This document shows, piece by piece, positions 26,796 through 34,871 of a stretch of DNA of 64,000 nucleotides (positions are counted from its first letter, which is position 1; the number at the start of each line of letters is the position of its first letter). Below the pieces are notes generated by a model. That model made no database searches and was not told where the DNA came from. It was given only the letters and a program-made list of their open reading frames with translations. The DNA is from CAYIHX01 sp964363305. Lineage in GTDB: Bacteria; Bdellovibrionota; UBA1018. Made by a program: the position numbers and the translations under genes. Where the stretch lies: positions 16,006 through 80,005 of the forward strand of contig CAYIHX010000013.1 of assembly GCA_964363305.1 (NCBI GenBank). Reading direction: 5' to 3'.

Positions 26796-27983
26796 TCAGA
26801 AGCGGGCGCCCAAGCCAGAAGTGAGATAAGGCGCTACGAACAGCTGGCTCCCAGGGCTCGTCGCCGGGCCCAACCAAAGGCCGAGATCCCAAAATAAAAT
26901 AAAATGGGCTCGTGGATTTTTGCCCAATTGCAACGAATACGCGAACGATGGCGCGAAAACGAACTGTCGCTGCGTCAGCTCGTAACCCGCTCTGAGCTTG
27001 AACTCCGGCTCCGAGAGGCCCTCACCGAAAAAACGAAACACCGGCCCCGCGGCGACGATCATTCGACTCACCTGCCACGGAAACCAGGTCACGCAAGCCG
27101 CGCCAGCCAACATACGGCGCAGATACCCGCGCGCACCCAGCAGAAGGTTGGTTGCAAACTCCGCCTCCCCGCCGAGCAGGCCCCGCTCGCTGGGAAAAAC
27201 CGAAACTCCCCCCACCGGGCCAACCTTGAGCTGAAAGCCCCACTCGGACTCATGGCGCTCATCGGTAAATGAAATTTTCTGGGCAATGCCCGCTGAGCGA
27301 GATTCTTTTCCAAGCGCTGTGAGCTCAAGCGAGTTGGCCTCAACGAAGCCGATCTGCCCACTGTCCAGCCTCGCTTTGAACCAAAATAGCCCCTGCTCAT
27401 CAACAAAGGGCTGGTCATTCACACTCACCGGCACACCGGCCGCCAGCTGCTCGATCTGCTCACTCTGTTTGCTAGGCAATCGAAAAACCTGCGCCTCAGC
27501 CGCGGCCACCCGGGCCTTTTGAGCCGCGACGGCCGCACTCGCCCCGACCAGAATCAACGCGACCGCAAGACCGAGGTTGCGAAACACCTTCAGTGCGCGA
27601 CGCAGGCCCGTGCGATTCGATTCAAATTTTATTTTAGCCAGTGCGACCGCCGGACGAACCCATTCAAAACGAGAGTGCTCCTCAGAGAGGACGGGAGAGG
27701 CTCCCTCGACCCGATCGTCGAACCGAAGAATATAAGCGCGCTCTCGAGCCTCGCCCCAGCGGCCGTCGAACCGAAAAGAAAATCCAACCGGCTTCGGCCG
27801 ACTCCGAACCTGCAACCCCGTCTCCTCGGTCGCCTCCCGCAACGCTGCCACCAGCGATGGTTCCCCATCTTCGACCTTTCCGGTCACCGGCTGCCAAAAC
27901 CCACCCCTCCGCTTCGTCAGCTTCAGAAGCAACACGCGCCCCCGCCGATCGAAAATCCAAACTTGAACCTTCCGCTGAATCAC
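26796..27983 (-). CDS. NUDIX hydrolase fused to an exported SH3-like/beta-barrel protein
   Basis: One open frame joins two parts. Residues 1-135 from GTG 27983 (a TTG at 28046 is also possible) form a NUDIX domain with the perfect box GKVEDGEPSLVAALREATEETGL, most like dihydroneopterin-triphosphate pyrophosphatases. A typical signal sequence follows (FRNLGLAVALILVGASAAVA), then an SH3-like domain (VFRLPSKQSEQIEQLAAGVPV to IGFVEANSLEL) and a C-terminal region of beta strands ending in an aromatic residue. A GTG at 27587 sits exactly before the signal sequence, so a separate exported 263-residue product could be made from inside the frame. Confidence 0.75.
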   Translation of the reverse strand: MIQRKVQVWIFDRRGRVLLLKLTKRRGGFWQPVTGKVEDGEPSLVAALREATEETGLQVRSRPKPVGFSFRFDGRWGEARERAYILRFDDRVEGASPVLSEEHSRFEWVRPAVALAKIKFESNRTGLRRALKVFRNLGLAVALILVGASAAVAAQKARVAAAEAQVFRLPSKQSEQIEQLAAGVPVSVNDQPFVDEQGLFWFKARLDSGQIGFVEANSLELTALGKESRSAGIAQKISFTDERHESEWGFQLKVGPVGGVSVFPSERGLLGGEAEFATNLLLGARGYLRRMLAGAACVTWFPWQVSRMIVAAGPVFRFFGEGLSEPEFKLRAGYELTQRQFVFAPSFAYSLQLGKNPRAHFILFWDLGLWLGPATSPGSQLFVAPYLTSGLGARF

Positions 27984-28133
27984 CCTCCCGAAGCTACTCG
28001 AGACGTCGGCTCGAGCCCAGCGCCAAAGCGGAAGTCCACCGCCCAAAATGGCAAATTAACGCATATCGTTGGCCAGCCAGGATTGATTCCCTCTCCGAAC
28101 TGAGTTATCCCTCGCAACACTCTCTGTTCAAGC

Positions 28134-28208
28134 GCCGACGTAGCTCAGTGGTAGAGCAACGCTTTCGTAAAGCGTAGGTCGCCGGTTCAATCCCGGCCGT
28201 CGGCTCCA
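28134..28208 (+). tRNA. tRNA-Thr (anticodon CGT)
   Basis: A complete 75-nt cloverleaf with encoded CCA. The acceptor stem GCCGACG pairs with CGTCGGC, the D arm contains AGTGGTAGA, the anticodon stem ACGCT/AGCGT closes the loop TTCGTAA (anticodon CGT, reading ACG), and the T arm is GCCGG-TTCAATC-CCGGC. It marks the left edge of an accessory region: a copy of its 3' part recurs at 34759-34801. Confidence 0.97.
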
Positions 28209-28229
28209 CTTCCCAACACGAGTCCCAAT

Positions 28230-28898
28230 TTACGGCGCAAGCAAAGCCAAAATCACGTGCCTCAGGTTAACCCGAAGCTCCACCTCGCCCGTTTCGTAAA
28301 GCTCGGGCCTTTCAAGCGTCACCGCTAGAAAAGTCGAACGTACGATATGAAAGAGGAGAAATGCGGTCGTATCCGCTCTTCTGAGTATGCCACGCGAGGC
28401 CGCCTCGATCAACACGACGTCGACTTGCTCGATTAAACGCTCATCCAGTTCTCGAAGAAAGTCCAAGTTCCCCACTCTGGAGAAGAAACGCATGAGAGCA
28501 CGCTCCAGCCTGAGGCCCTTTCTTCGGATCTCCATAATTCCTAGAATCATGGAGTCGACTCCAGCTTCCAAAGCGTGATTTCGATGGGCGAGAAGCGAAC
28601 TTTGAATCAAATCGAATTCCTTCCTGAAATGGAACTCAATGAGCACCGAGAAAATCGACTCCTTGGACGGAAAGTATTGGTAGAGAGAGCCAATGCTCAC
28701 TCCCGCTCTCTCGGCGATCTTCGTCGTGGTCAATGCCTGCGCATCCCCCTGGTCGACCAAGGAGACCACCGACTGAAGAATCGCATCGACCGTCTCTCTC
28801 GCTCGATCTTGGCGGGGTGCTTTTTTTGGACCAAAGACCTTCAACTGATTCTCCTTCGAAATATGAATGCCAACCCAGTCATCACTGAATTTGTCCAC
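28230..28898 (-). CDS. TetR/AcrR family regulator
   Basis: A 222-residue repressor-type protein. The N-terminal HTH is typical (ILQSVVSLVDQGDAQALTTTKIAERAGVSIGSLYQYFPSKESIF), with a long N-terminal extension and a variable C-terminal ligand domain. It is divergent from the fatty-acid desaturase gene over 69 bp. As with other TetR proteins next to desaturases, control of membrane lipid desaturation in response to fatty acyl ligands is a reasonable inference. Confidence 0.93.
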   Translation of the reverse strand: MDKFSDDWVGIHISKENQLKVFGPKKAPRQDRARETVDAILQSVVSLVDQGDAQALTTTKIAERAGVSIGSLYQYFPSKESIFSVLIEFHFRKEFDLIQSSLLAHRNHALEAGVDSMILGIMEIRRKGLRLERALMRFFSRVGNLDFLRELDERLIEQVDVVLIEAASRGILRRADTTAFLLFHIVRSTFLAVTLERPELYETGEVELRVNLRHVILALLAP

Positions 28899-28967
28899 AC
28901 TTCCGACGTCCTACCTGCGACCGCAAGACGAATGCACGAGAGGCCATTCCCCTGATAATCTGTGACC

Positions 28968-30068
28968 ATGAAACCCGGAGTGAGCCGCCCGAAAATTAAA
29001 TATGCTGTCCAACACGACCCGTTCTACGCTCAACTGAAAGCCAAAATCGACTCTTACCTGGAAGCCAGTGGAGAGTCGAGATACGCGGGGCCGAGAATGT
29101 GGAAGAAAACGGCCACGATCATCGTGCTCTTTCTCTTCTTCGGCGGGTTGGTCTACTTCGCGAACCTAACCGGTGCCGCGTTCATCCTCGTTATGGCCCT
29201 CTGGATGTTCACCCAATTTCTCATGACCATAGGAATCGCCCACGACGCCGCACATGATTGCTACACGCGTGGCAAAAGATCCAATCGAGCGATCATGTAC
29301 CTCTTCGATGCCATCGGGATCAGCTCCGAGCACTGGATTGAAAACCACATTCATGCCCATCACTCGTCGCCCAACGTCCCGGGAATGGATTCAGCCATCG
29401 AATCCTTCTCGCTGATGCGTCTTCACCCGAAAACCCGGGCCTACCGAATTCAACGCCTCCAACACCTCTACATGTTCGGGATCTACTCAGTCGCGACCCT
29501 ATTCCAGGTCTACCTCCTTGAGTTCGTCTCGATCGCCCAGGGCTTGGTCGGTTTCGACAGAAGCGACACCTCCGGGGGACGAAAGGCGCTCCTCTTCCTG
29601 GTTCAGAAGCTGGCAGTCCTCGGCTATTCGCTCATCCTCCCTCTCTGGCTATTGCCCAATCCAGCCAGCGAGGTCGTTCTCGGATGGCTTTTCGGCCACG
29701 TCTTGTGCGGTCTCGCATTAGGCATCATCTTCATGACCACTCACCTCCACCAGGCGACCGAATTTCTGGAGCCGGACCCGCTCGGAAGAATTCACGACTC
29801 ATTCGCGAGAAGCGTGCTGAGGACCACGGCTGATGTCGCCCCGAACAACCGTTTTTACACGTGGATCTCAGGGGGTTTGAACCACCACGTGGCCCACCAC
29901 CTTTTTCCGACGATCTCGCAGATCCACCTGCCGATCATGACAAAAATCGTAAAGGAGACGGCGAAAGAGTTTGGAGTCCCCTACTACGAATACTCGTTTA
30001 TCCACGGCATTCGGTCGCATCTGCGCCTCCTGAAAAAGTTAGGGGCGCTCCCTGATGCCCCGGGCTGA
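28968..30068 (+). CDS. Membrane fatty-acid desaturase
   Basis: A 366-residue integral membrane di-iron desaturase, with ATG 28968 chosen over the TTG two codons upstream. Three histidine boxes are present: HDAAHD, HIHAHH and HHVAHH, all intact, between hydrophobic pairs (IIVLFLFFGGLVYFANL, LAVLGYSLILPLWLL). It introduces a double bond into acyl chains in the inner membrane using O2. Divergent with the TetR gene, which is its likely regulator. Confidence 0.92.
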   Translation: MKPGVSRPKIKYAVQHDPFYAQLKAKIDSYLEASGESRYAGPRMWKKTATIIVLFLFFGGLVYFANLTGAAFILVMALWMFTQFLMTIGIAHDAAHDCYTRGKRSNRAIMYLFDAIGISSEHWIENHIHAHHSSPNVPGMDSAIESFSLMRLHPKTRAYRIQRLQHLYMFGIYSVATLFQVYLLEFVSIAQGLVGFDRSDTSGGRKALLFLVQKLAVLGYSLILPLWLLPNPASEVVLGWLFGHVLCGLALGIIFMTTHLHQATEFLEPDPLGRIHDSFARSVLRTTADVAPNNRFYTWISGGLNHHVAHHLFPTISQIHLPIMTKIVKETAKEFGVPYYEYSFIHGIRSHLRLLKKLGALPDAPG

Positions 30069-30225
30069 AGGCCCAGATTGAAGCCGAACTATATCAGCGT
30101 CGATTCGGTCAAGACTCTACTCGGAGTTCCGAAGCTGAAATTCTGACTCCACAAAGTAGCCGATCATGCCATGAGATCGAGGTTTCCCGGTTGCCGCGCT
30201 CCGGAAATTCATATTAACGACCTCT

Positions 30226-30720
30226 ATGCGTCCGCTGCTATTCATTCTTCCCGTACTCATTCCTTCCCTCGCTCACGCCGGAGGCATGGTGAGCAGCGGT
30301 GATCCCATGGGCCATGTTTCTCCCTTCCCCTGGTTTCAGGGGATGACGAAGGTCAAGTTCTGCGTCGAAGAGACCGCACAGTTCGCGGTCGAGCAGAAGA
30401 CCGCTGTAAAACGGATCGTTCGTCTGTTGAAGGAAACCGCGAAGACCCATCCAGATCGAATCGGCGCACACCCCAGATTCACGCAGGTGGATTGCGCGTC
30501 CACTCACGAACTGGCGGTACTTTTGGGCATCACCACCCCTCAGGTGCAGGAGGCCTTAGAGCTGGAGGGGCGCGAGATTCACGCCTTCACGTACTCGGTT
30601 CGACGAAATCCCCCGCGCGGATATATTTGGTTTGCGAACGACCCGATGTGGGAGGACCGAGCAGAATTCGAATCCACCCTCGCCTACCAAATCCACTTGG
30701 TGTTCGGCCTGGACCGCTAG
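30226..30720 (+). CDS. Small exported protein of unknown function
   Basis: A 164-residue protein with a signal peptide (LLFILPVLIPSLAHAGG). The mature N-terminus GGMVSSGDPMG has a Gly/Asp-rich motif similar in position to the GGD motif of other exported proteins here. Two Cys (CVEETAQF and DCASTHEL) may pair. No domain is recognised. It overlaps the stop of the TIGR02147 regulator by 4 bp, tail to tail. Confidence 0.72.
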   Translation: MRPLLFILPVLIPSLAHAGGMVSSGDPMGHVSPFPWFQGMTKVKFCVEETAQFAVEQKTAVKRIVRLLKETAKTHPDRIGAHPRFTQVDCASTHELAVLLGITTPQVQEALELEGREIHAFTYSVRRNPPRGYIWFANDPMWEDRAEFESTLAYQIHLVFGLDR

Positions 30721-31538
30721 ATCTTGAAGAGATCGAAGTTCATGTGAAAAACCTCGCTTGCCGGCGCCTTTTCCACGCGGTCGGCAACCCACTTCAGGAA
30801 CTCCAGAAATCGAGCTTTGATCTCGGCCCGAAGCTCGTCGTTGGCGGAGAACGAGGAGGTGAAGAAGTAGTCGCGATGATTGCCCAACTTCTGCTGGTAC
30901 TCGATCGACTTTTGACGAAACGCGATGCCATGCGCCCGTACCAAATGGGATTCACTGCTTAAGTGAAGAACCGACGAGAGCACCTGACACTTCTTTCCCG
31001 GTCCCAGCCTCACCACACCGCATTTCTCCAAGACGGAAAGGATCTTTTCTATTGAAGCCTCCTCCACCCGAAGTCGTTCGGCCAGCAACGCCGGACTCGC
31101 TTGAACCGCGGACTGGGTCAAGAACATGTGCGCCAACGGATAAACAGCGTGTGTGAAATATTCGGCAAACACGGGCTCGGCCGGGCGGACGCCCTTTCTC
31201 CCCAAAGTCACGTCCGTGCGGATCTTGCGATCTCGCCATTGGTCGCGCGCGGTTTCCAGACGCTCCATACGCGTCTTGACTCTGCATTTCTTGATCTCCA
31301 ACAGGAGAAGCAAGAAATCAGACTCGTCCACAGAACAATGCAGGGCCTGCGCCATCGAATAGAGCTGATCCGCATTCAGATCGCAGCGCCGATGAAGGAC
31401 GTTCGAAAGGTACGAGCGCTGTACGCCGATCTGATCGGCCACCCGTGAGAGGGTGAACGAAGGATAGGTCTTTTTCCTCAAGACCACGCTGTCGCGAAGA
31501 AAGTCTGAATATTCGTCGTAGAGGTAGGCGCTTTTCAT
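30717..31538 (-). CDS. TIGR02147/DUF4423 family regulator
   Basis: A 273-residue protein from ATG 31538 (MKSAYLYDEYSDFLRD). The N-terminal Cro-type HTH (FTLSRVADQIGVQRSYLSNVLHRRCDLNADQLYSMAQAL) is followed by the DUF4423 C-terminal region with its winged-helix-like part (LLAERLRVEEASIEKILSVLEKCGVVRLG) and the typical end VFHMNFDLFKI. This family is expanded in Bdellovibrionota and Fibrobacter; its targets are largely undescribed. A perfect palindrome lies just before the start. ATGs at 31562 and 31559 would extend through that palindrome. Confidence 0.88.
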   Translation of the reverse strand: MKSAYLYDEYSDFLRDSVVLRKKTYPSFTLSRVADQIGVQRSYLSNVLHRRCDLNADQLYSMAQALHCSVDESDFLLLLLEIKKCRVKTRMERLETARDQWRDRKIRTDVTLGRKGVRPAEPVFAEYFTHAVYPLAHMFLTQSAVQASPALLAERLRVEEASIEKILSVLEKCGVVRLGPGKKCQVLSSVLHLSSESHLVRAHGIAFRQKSIEYQQKLGNHRDYFFTSSFSANDELRAEIKARFLEFLKWVADRVEKAPASEVFHMNFDLFKI

Positions 31539-31542
31539 GATC

Positions 31543-31557
31543 GTTATTAATAATAAC
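31543..31557. promoter_or_regulatory. AT-rich palindrome upstream of the TIGR02147 gene (candidate operator)
   Basis: The perfect palindrome GTTATTAATAATAAC (7-bp arms about a central A) lies 4 bp from the ATG at 31538, in the 89-bp gap between this regulator and the divergent XRE gene. The position suits autorepression. Confidence 0.45.
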
Positions 31558-31627
31558 ATCATTCATCCGAGTATTTTATTAAATAATATCCATTCCATCG
31601 CTCACGGTTTAGATCTCTGCGCATCTG

Positions 31628-31924
31628 ATGCGAGACCGAAACGAATCATTCCACGCCCGTTTGTGCCGCCTCCGTGAAAACCGGGGACTGACGCAAAAAA
31701 AAGTAGCCCGGATCGTCGGGGTCCCTGAATCGACCTATCGCAATTGGGAGTACGGAGGAGCCATTCGGGGCCAACCCTACGTGCGCCTGGCTCAGGCCCT
31801 AGAGGTAGGTCTTTCGGAACTCTTGGTGGGGTCTTTACCCCGCCAGGCGTCCTTGCTTCAGATTATGAACGAGATCGAGGTGCAAATCCGGAAGCTACGG
31901 ACTGAGCTTATCCCGTTTTTATAG
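31628..31924 (+). CDS. XRE-family HTH protein
   Basis: A 98-residue protein consisting of one Cro/C1-type HTH (LRENRGLTQKKVARIVGVPESTYRNWEYG, then PYVRLAQALEVGLSELL) and a short helical tail that could dimerise. Divergent from the TIGR02147 gene. It is similar to small phage-type repressors or antitoxins, but no toxin partner adjoins it; the next gene is an exported protein. Confidence 0.88.
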   Translation: MRDRNESFHARLCRLRENRGLTQKKVARIVGVPESTYRNWEYGGAIRGQPYVRLAQALEVGLSELLVGSLPRQASLLQIMNEIEVQIRKLRTELIPFL

Positions 31925-32000
31925 ACCTGAATTCCGCTTATCCGTCCACATCAACGCGCCCACGGAGTAAGTGGCCACCACTCGTTGAAAGGAGTACCCC

Positions 32001-32411
32001 ATGAAGACGTCCTCGCTGTTCCTCTCCGCCGCCTTGATCCTAGCCACCGGACCTGCAGCCCTGGCTGATGAATATCTAGAATGCCACCTCATCGGCCAAT
32101 CGGACGCCGCCAGTGTGACTCAAGCCCCTGCCCATGTCGGGCTCGACCTGGCTCGCGATTGGACTCTTACGGAAGATGGGCGCACCGTTCGTCCTATCCG
32201 GGTACGCGACGTCCTCTTTCGGGTAACGGTCACCTATTCCCGCCAGTCTCCCGAAGGGATCATTGACTCCACCTATGTCTTTAACGACCGCCTCTGTGAA
32301 AGCCAGGGAGTCGGATCGGCCGTGTTGAAGCGCACGCTTGTCTCCGGCTCCATGTCGTCCGGACCTAATCACGTGGTGAGCTACTACGAATGCACCTGCG
32401 GCGTTGACTGA
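32001..32411 (+). CDS. Small exported protein, function unknown
   Basis: A 136-residue protein with a clear signal peptide (LFLSAALILATGPAALAD) and a good ribosome-binding site (gaaaggagt). The mature part has four Cys (CHLIG, LCESQ, YECTCGVD) and beta-strand-like alternation. It ends directly against the remnant of an ORF6N gene on the other strand. No family is recognised. Confidence 0.7.
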   Translation: MKTSSLFLSAALILATGPAALADEYLECHLIGQSDAASVTQAPAHVGLDLARDWTLTEDGRTVRPIRVRDVLFRVTVTYSRQSPEGIIDSTYVFNDRLCESQGVGSAVLKRTLVSGSMSSGPNHVVSYYECTCGVD

Positions 32412-32705
32412 AGTACCATCAAATCTTGCAACATGTTCCCATTTAACGCGGGGACGCCCAGCGAGATGCTTCCCATGCCCCATCGTCAAGGTCACAGTTT
32501 GTGATCGTAAAAGTACGTACTCAGCCTCGGTGAGCTGCAACATGAAGTCGTCTGGAAACCGATCCAAGTTCCGACGAACGGCCTGATTGAGCGCCCTGGG
32601 CTCAACCTCGTAAAGTACAGCCAGCTCGCTATCGAGCCATCTCTCGATGCCCACGAACGAAGCAGACCCACTGGCCGATTTCCTTCACTGATAACTCTGC
32701 GCTCA
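32411..32705 (-). pseudogene. ORF6N/KilA-N-type gene remnant (frameshifted and truncated)
   Basis: The first codons from ATG 32705 encode MSAELSVKEIGQ, the same as the intact ORF6N protein at 34007-34540. The frame is lost at FVRGHRE by a single extra base and hits a stop. The +1 frame then continues the homology (LDSELAVLYEVEPRALNQAVRRNLDRFPDDFM, QLTEAEYVLLRSQTVTL, GHGKH). Similarity stops abruptly after GKH, so the C-terminal half is missing. A decayed paralogue. Confidence 0.8.
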
Positions 32706-32850
32706 TCCTACTTCTCACACTTTCAGCAACTCGCCTCGACGTTCTTTATGGTTCCAATCTTAGACGCCGGCACAGCTCTCAATCCTGTCAATAGAGAAGG
32801 GTACAAGTATTAGTGATTACGGAGGATTATTGTTCACAGCTGTTCGCCTT
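32690..32850. repeat. Diverged direct repeat, copy 1 (ORF6N upstream flank)
   Basis: This stretch matches 34525-34742 in the same orientation. Shared words include ctctgcgctcatcct, gatttccttcac, gtgattacgg and ggttcacagc-like ends, with drift and indels between. Both copies begin in the 5' end of an ORF6N gene and run into its upstream region, so gene and flank were duplicated together. Confidence 0.65.
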
Positions 32851-32966
32851 AGTTCACCGCGACCCACTCTTCGTGATTCTGAGATGCTCTTCTTCCGGCG
32901 GGTTCTCGCCCGGCCCGATTCTTCAATATGCGTGCACGGAACGCCCATCGTGCTTACGCTCAGGAT

Positions 32967-33761
32967 ATGATTCGTCGTCAGACACATTTCCGTTTTAGAT
33001 TGCTAGCTCCCTTGCTCGTGACTTGTAGTGCATGCTCGACCATCAGACCCCCTGTTCGCTTTCAGGATGAATCGAGCGACGTCTCGATCATACTAGGCGT
33101 GGAACCCGAAATGTTTCCCGAAACGTGGCTACAGGCTGGCATCAAAGCTGAAGCAAGCCCATTGGATCGAAGCGAAGAGCAGCGTTCACTTGCCATTGTC
33201 AAACGAGCCCTAGCCAAGTATCCGAACAGCCTGCTTCATGAAAATTTAGAGCGACTGTATGTAGTAGGAAAATTAGATTTCAGCGGAATAACATGCGGGG
33301 GAACGAACTCACGCGAGAGGCTATACCATGTCAATGGAGGAGTTTCGAAGTGGTACACCGATGAGATCATTGAAAGAGGTATCCATCATGAATTTTCCAG
33401 CATCCTGCTGAGAAATTATCAAAAAAAATTAAATCGCCCCGAATGGGATGCGGTACTGCCAGTTGGCTTTCAATACGGAGACGATGGTGTGCAGGCGGTC
33501 ATTGATGGTAAAGCGGCGACGGCTCTCAATGAGGGCATGATGGAAAATGGATTTCTAAGTGAATATGCTCTTTCTTCATTTGAGAACGATTTTAATCTGA
33601 TCGCCGAACGACTTTTCATGTACAGCGAGGCGCTTTTTGCACTTGGAAAAAAATATCCAAAACTAGGAAAAAAAAACTCCATCGTGATCAAGTTTTATCA
33701 TGAGCTGAACCCAATCTTCACCGAGGCCTACTTCAGAGGATCTGAGTTCAACTTGCACTAG
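32967..33761 (+). CDS. Lipoprotein with degenerate zinc-peptidase-like motif
   Basis: A start at ATG 32967 gives a 264-residue lipoprotein (MIRRQTHFRFRLLAPLL, then lipobox-like CSAC). The motif GIHHEFSSILL looks like the HHEFxHIL of exported zinc peptidases but has Ser where the second metal-binding His should be. The later NGFLSEYALSSFENDFNLIAERLF resembles the downstream conserved segment of that class, so an inactive relative is plausible. The A/T-rich codon use differs from its neighbours, suggesting recent transfer. Its stop lies on the edge of an M20 peptidase remnant. Confidence 0.7.
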   Translation: MIRRQTHFRFRLLAPLLVTCSACSTIRPPVRFQDESSDVSIILGVEPEMFPETWLQAGIKAEASPLDRSEEQRSLAIVKRALAKYPNSLLHENLERLYVVGKLDFSGITCGGTNSRERLYHVNGGVSKWYTDEIIERGIHHEFSSILLRNYQKKLNRPEWDAVLPVGFQYGDDGVQAVIDGKAATALNEGMMENGFLSEYALSSFENDFNLIAERLFMYSEALFALGKKYPKLGKKNSIVIKFYHELNPIFTEAYFRGSEFNLH

Positions 33762-33845
33762 GGCCCGCACTGTCGAATCGAGGTGCCGTCGCTGGAATCC
33801 CGCGCAGAGGGATTAAAACTGTTTCTGGAAAGCCTTTTGGAATGA
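33762..33845 (+). pseudogene. C-terminal remnant of an M20 metallopeptidase (copy 1)
   Basis: The + strand reads ...RIEVPSLESRAEGLKLFLESLLE and stops at 33845. This is a typical last strand and helix of M20 (carboxypeptidase G2-like) peptidases. It aligns with the second remnant at 36424-36565 (shared IEVPS) and begins right at the stop codon of the preceding lipoprotein. Only about 28 codons remain. Confidence 0.55.
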
Positions 33846-33857
33846 TGCGTTCGGTTA

Positions 33858-33941
33858 CTAGGGTCCGAACGTTTCCTGGATCGATGCGCGCGCGAGTTGC
33901 AGCGCAGTGATCAATCGGCTGCCGATCTTCGCCTTCATTCT
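33858..33941 (-). pseudogene. C-terminal remnant of an HExxH exported-protein paralogue
   Basis: The reverse strand reads LITALQLARASIQETFGP and stops at 33858, matching the end of the intact protein at 36577-37374 (LQIARAAIREAFGL). The 3' flank beyond the stop is also shared. Nothing of the N-terminal portion, including the metal motif, survives. Confidence 0.65.
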
Positions 33942-34006
33942 TGCTCACCGCATCCAACTATTAGGGAGCTCCGAATAGTTGCTCTTGTCCTCGACGGAGG
34001 CGGCTC

Positions 34007-34540
34007 TTACCGGCCGATCCCTCCCAGTCCTTTGATGCGCCTTTGAGCAACGGGAGTCCCCACCGCCATCAGTTGTCGAATGGCCTCGAACACGGCCTTG
34101 AACTGCTGGTCGTGCTGGCCGAGTTTGCGTTCGATCTGATCGATTTTCTTCGCCAGGTCCCTGTTCGTTTCGAGCATCTCGCGCAGTTTCACAAAGGTGC
34201 GAATAATAGCGATATTCACATGAACCGCTCGTTCGCTGTTCAGCACGCTCGAAAGCATCGCTACTCCTTGTTCGGTAAATACCAAAGGCAGATACTTTCG
34301 GTGCTTTCCACGCCCGGTCTTTAAGGTTTCAATTTGAAACCTTAAAGACTCGTACTCCTTCTGCGTTAGTCGGAACATGAAGTCCTCAGGAAACCGGTCC
34401 ACATTCCTTCGGACAGCCAAGTTGAGTTGTTTGGTCTGCACCTCATACATTTCAGCCAAATCACTATCGAGCATCACCCGATGCCCGCGAACGAAGTAGA
34501 TCCGCTGACCGATTTCCTTCACCGATAACTCTGCGCTCAT
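34007..34540 (-). CDS. ORF6N domain DNA-binding protein
   Basis: A 177-residue protein. The ORF6N domain covers about residues 8-95 (GQRIYFVRGHRVMLDSDLAEMYEV, NLAVRRNVDRFPEDFMFRLT, LPLVFTEQGVAMLSSVL). The C-terminal helix is coiled-coil-like (LETNRDLAKKIDQIERKLGQHDQQFKAVFEAIRQLM). Such proteins are common in phages and integrated elements. A frameshifted paralogue lies at 32411-32705. Confidence 0.92.
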   Translation of the reverse strand: MSAELSVKEIGQRIYFVRGHRVMLDSDLAEMYEVQTKQLNLAVRRNVDRFPEDFMFRLTQKEYESLRFQIETLKTGRGKHRKYLPLVFTEQGVAMLSSVLNSERAVHVNIAIIRTFVKLREMLETNRDLAKKIDQIERKLGQHDQQFKAVFEAIRQLMAVGTPVAQRRIKGLGGIGR

Positions 34541-34742
34541 CCTGCTCCTCGCCCCTTCGGCGGCCCATCCACCGATTCTTTAAGGTTCCAAATTAGAATC
34601 TTAAACACCGGCACGACGGCAGACACTCAATCCCGTGGTCCCACGGTGGTCCATCGCGGTGCCCCGGAGCGAATAGCAGAGAACAACAGTAAGGGGTACA
34701 CCTATTTGTGATTACGGGAGAATATGGTTCACAGCGGTGCCT
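34525..34742. repeat. Diverged direct repeat, copy 2 (ORF6N upstream flank)
   Basis: This is the partner of 32690-32850. It starts in the 5' codons of the intact ORF6N gene and ends near ggttcacagcgg, 17 bp before the tRNA-Thr fragment. It is longer than copy 1, with extra sequence in the middle. Confidence 0.65.
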
Positions 34743-34871
34743 CCACAAATAACTCTCATAAAGCGTAGGTCGCAGGTTCAATCCCGGTCGTCGGCTCTAC
34801 TTTAGGTGACGGCTTCCGTCACGAAACGCCTGTTACTCACGCGGCAACCCGACAGAAAAGCGGGTTAGCGA
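34541..34871. other. Gene-free stretch holding repeat copy 2 and a tRNA-Thr fragment
   Basis: There is no credible coding region. The first two thirds (to about 34742) are the second copy of the ORF6N upstream repeat, and 34759-34801 is a partial tRNA-Thr. The rest separates them from the 3' end of the exported HELKH protein gene at 34872. Confidence 0.7.
34759..34801 (+). repeat. 3' fragment of tRNA-Thr (candidate attachment-site scar)
   Basis: From the anticodon loop to beyond the discriminator, 40 of 43 positions match the intact tRNA-Thr gene (28167-28209 region). Blocks taaagcgtaggtcgc, ggttcaatcccgg and cgtcggctc are separated by single changes. The 5' half (acceptor, D arm, anticodon) is absent, so it is not a working tRNA. 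The break point is typical of tRNA-targeting integrases. Confidence 0.85.

Noticed and set aside
33748..33957. A 69-codon reverse-strand frame
   Set aside because: The stretch is better explained as two gene remnants facing each other; the frame has no start signal or features of its own.
28209..34758. Calling the whole stretch a complete, active integrative element
   Set aside because: No integrase, excisionase or conjugation gene is present, and the left part (TetR, desaturase) looks like ordinary chromosome, so only a scar or old island is claimed.
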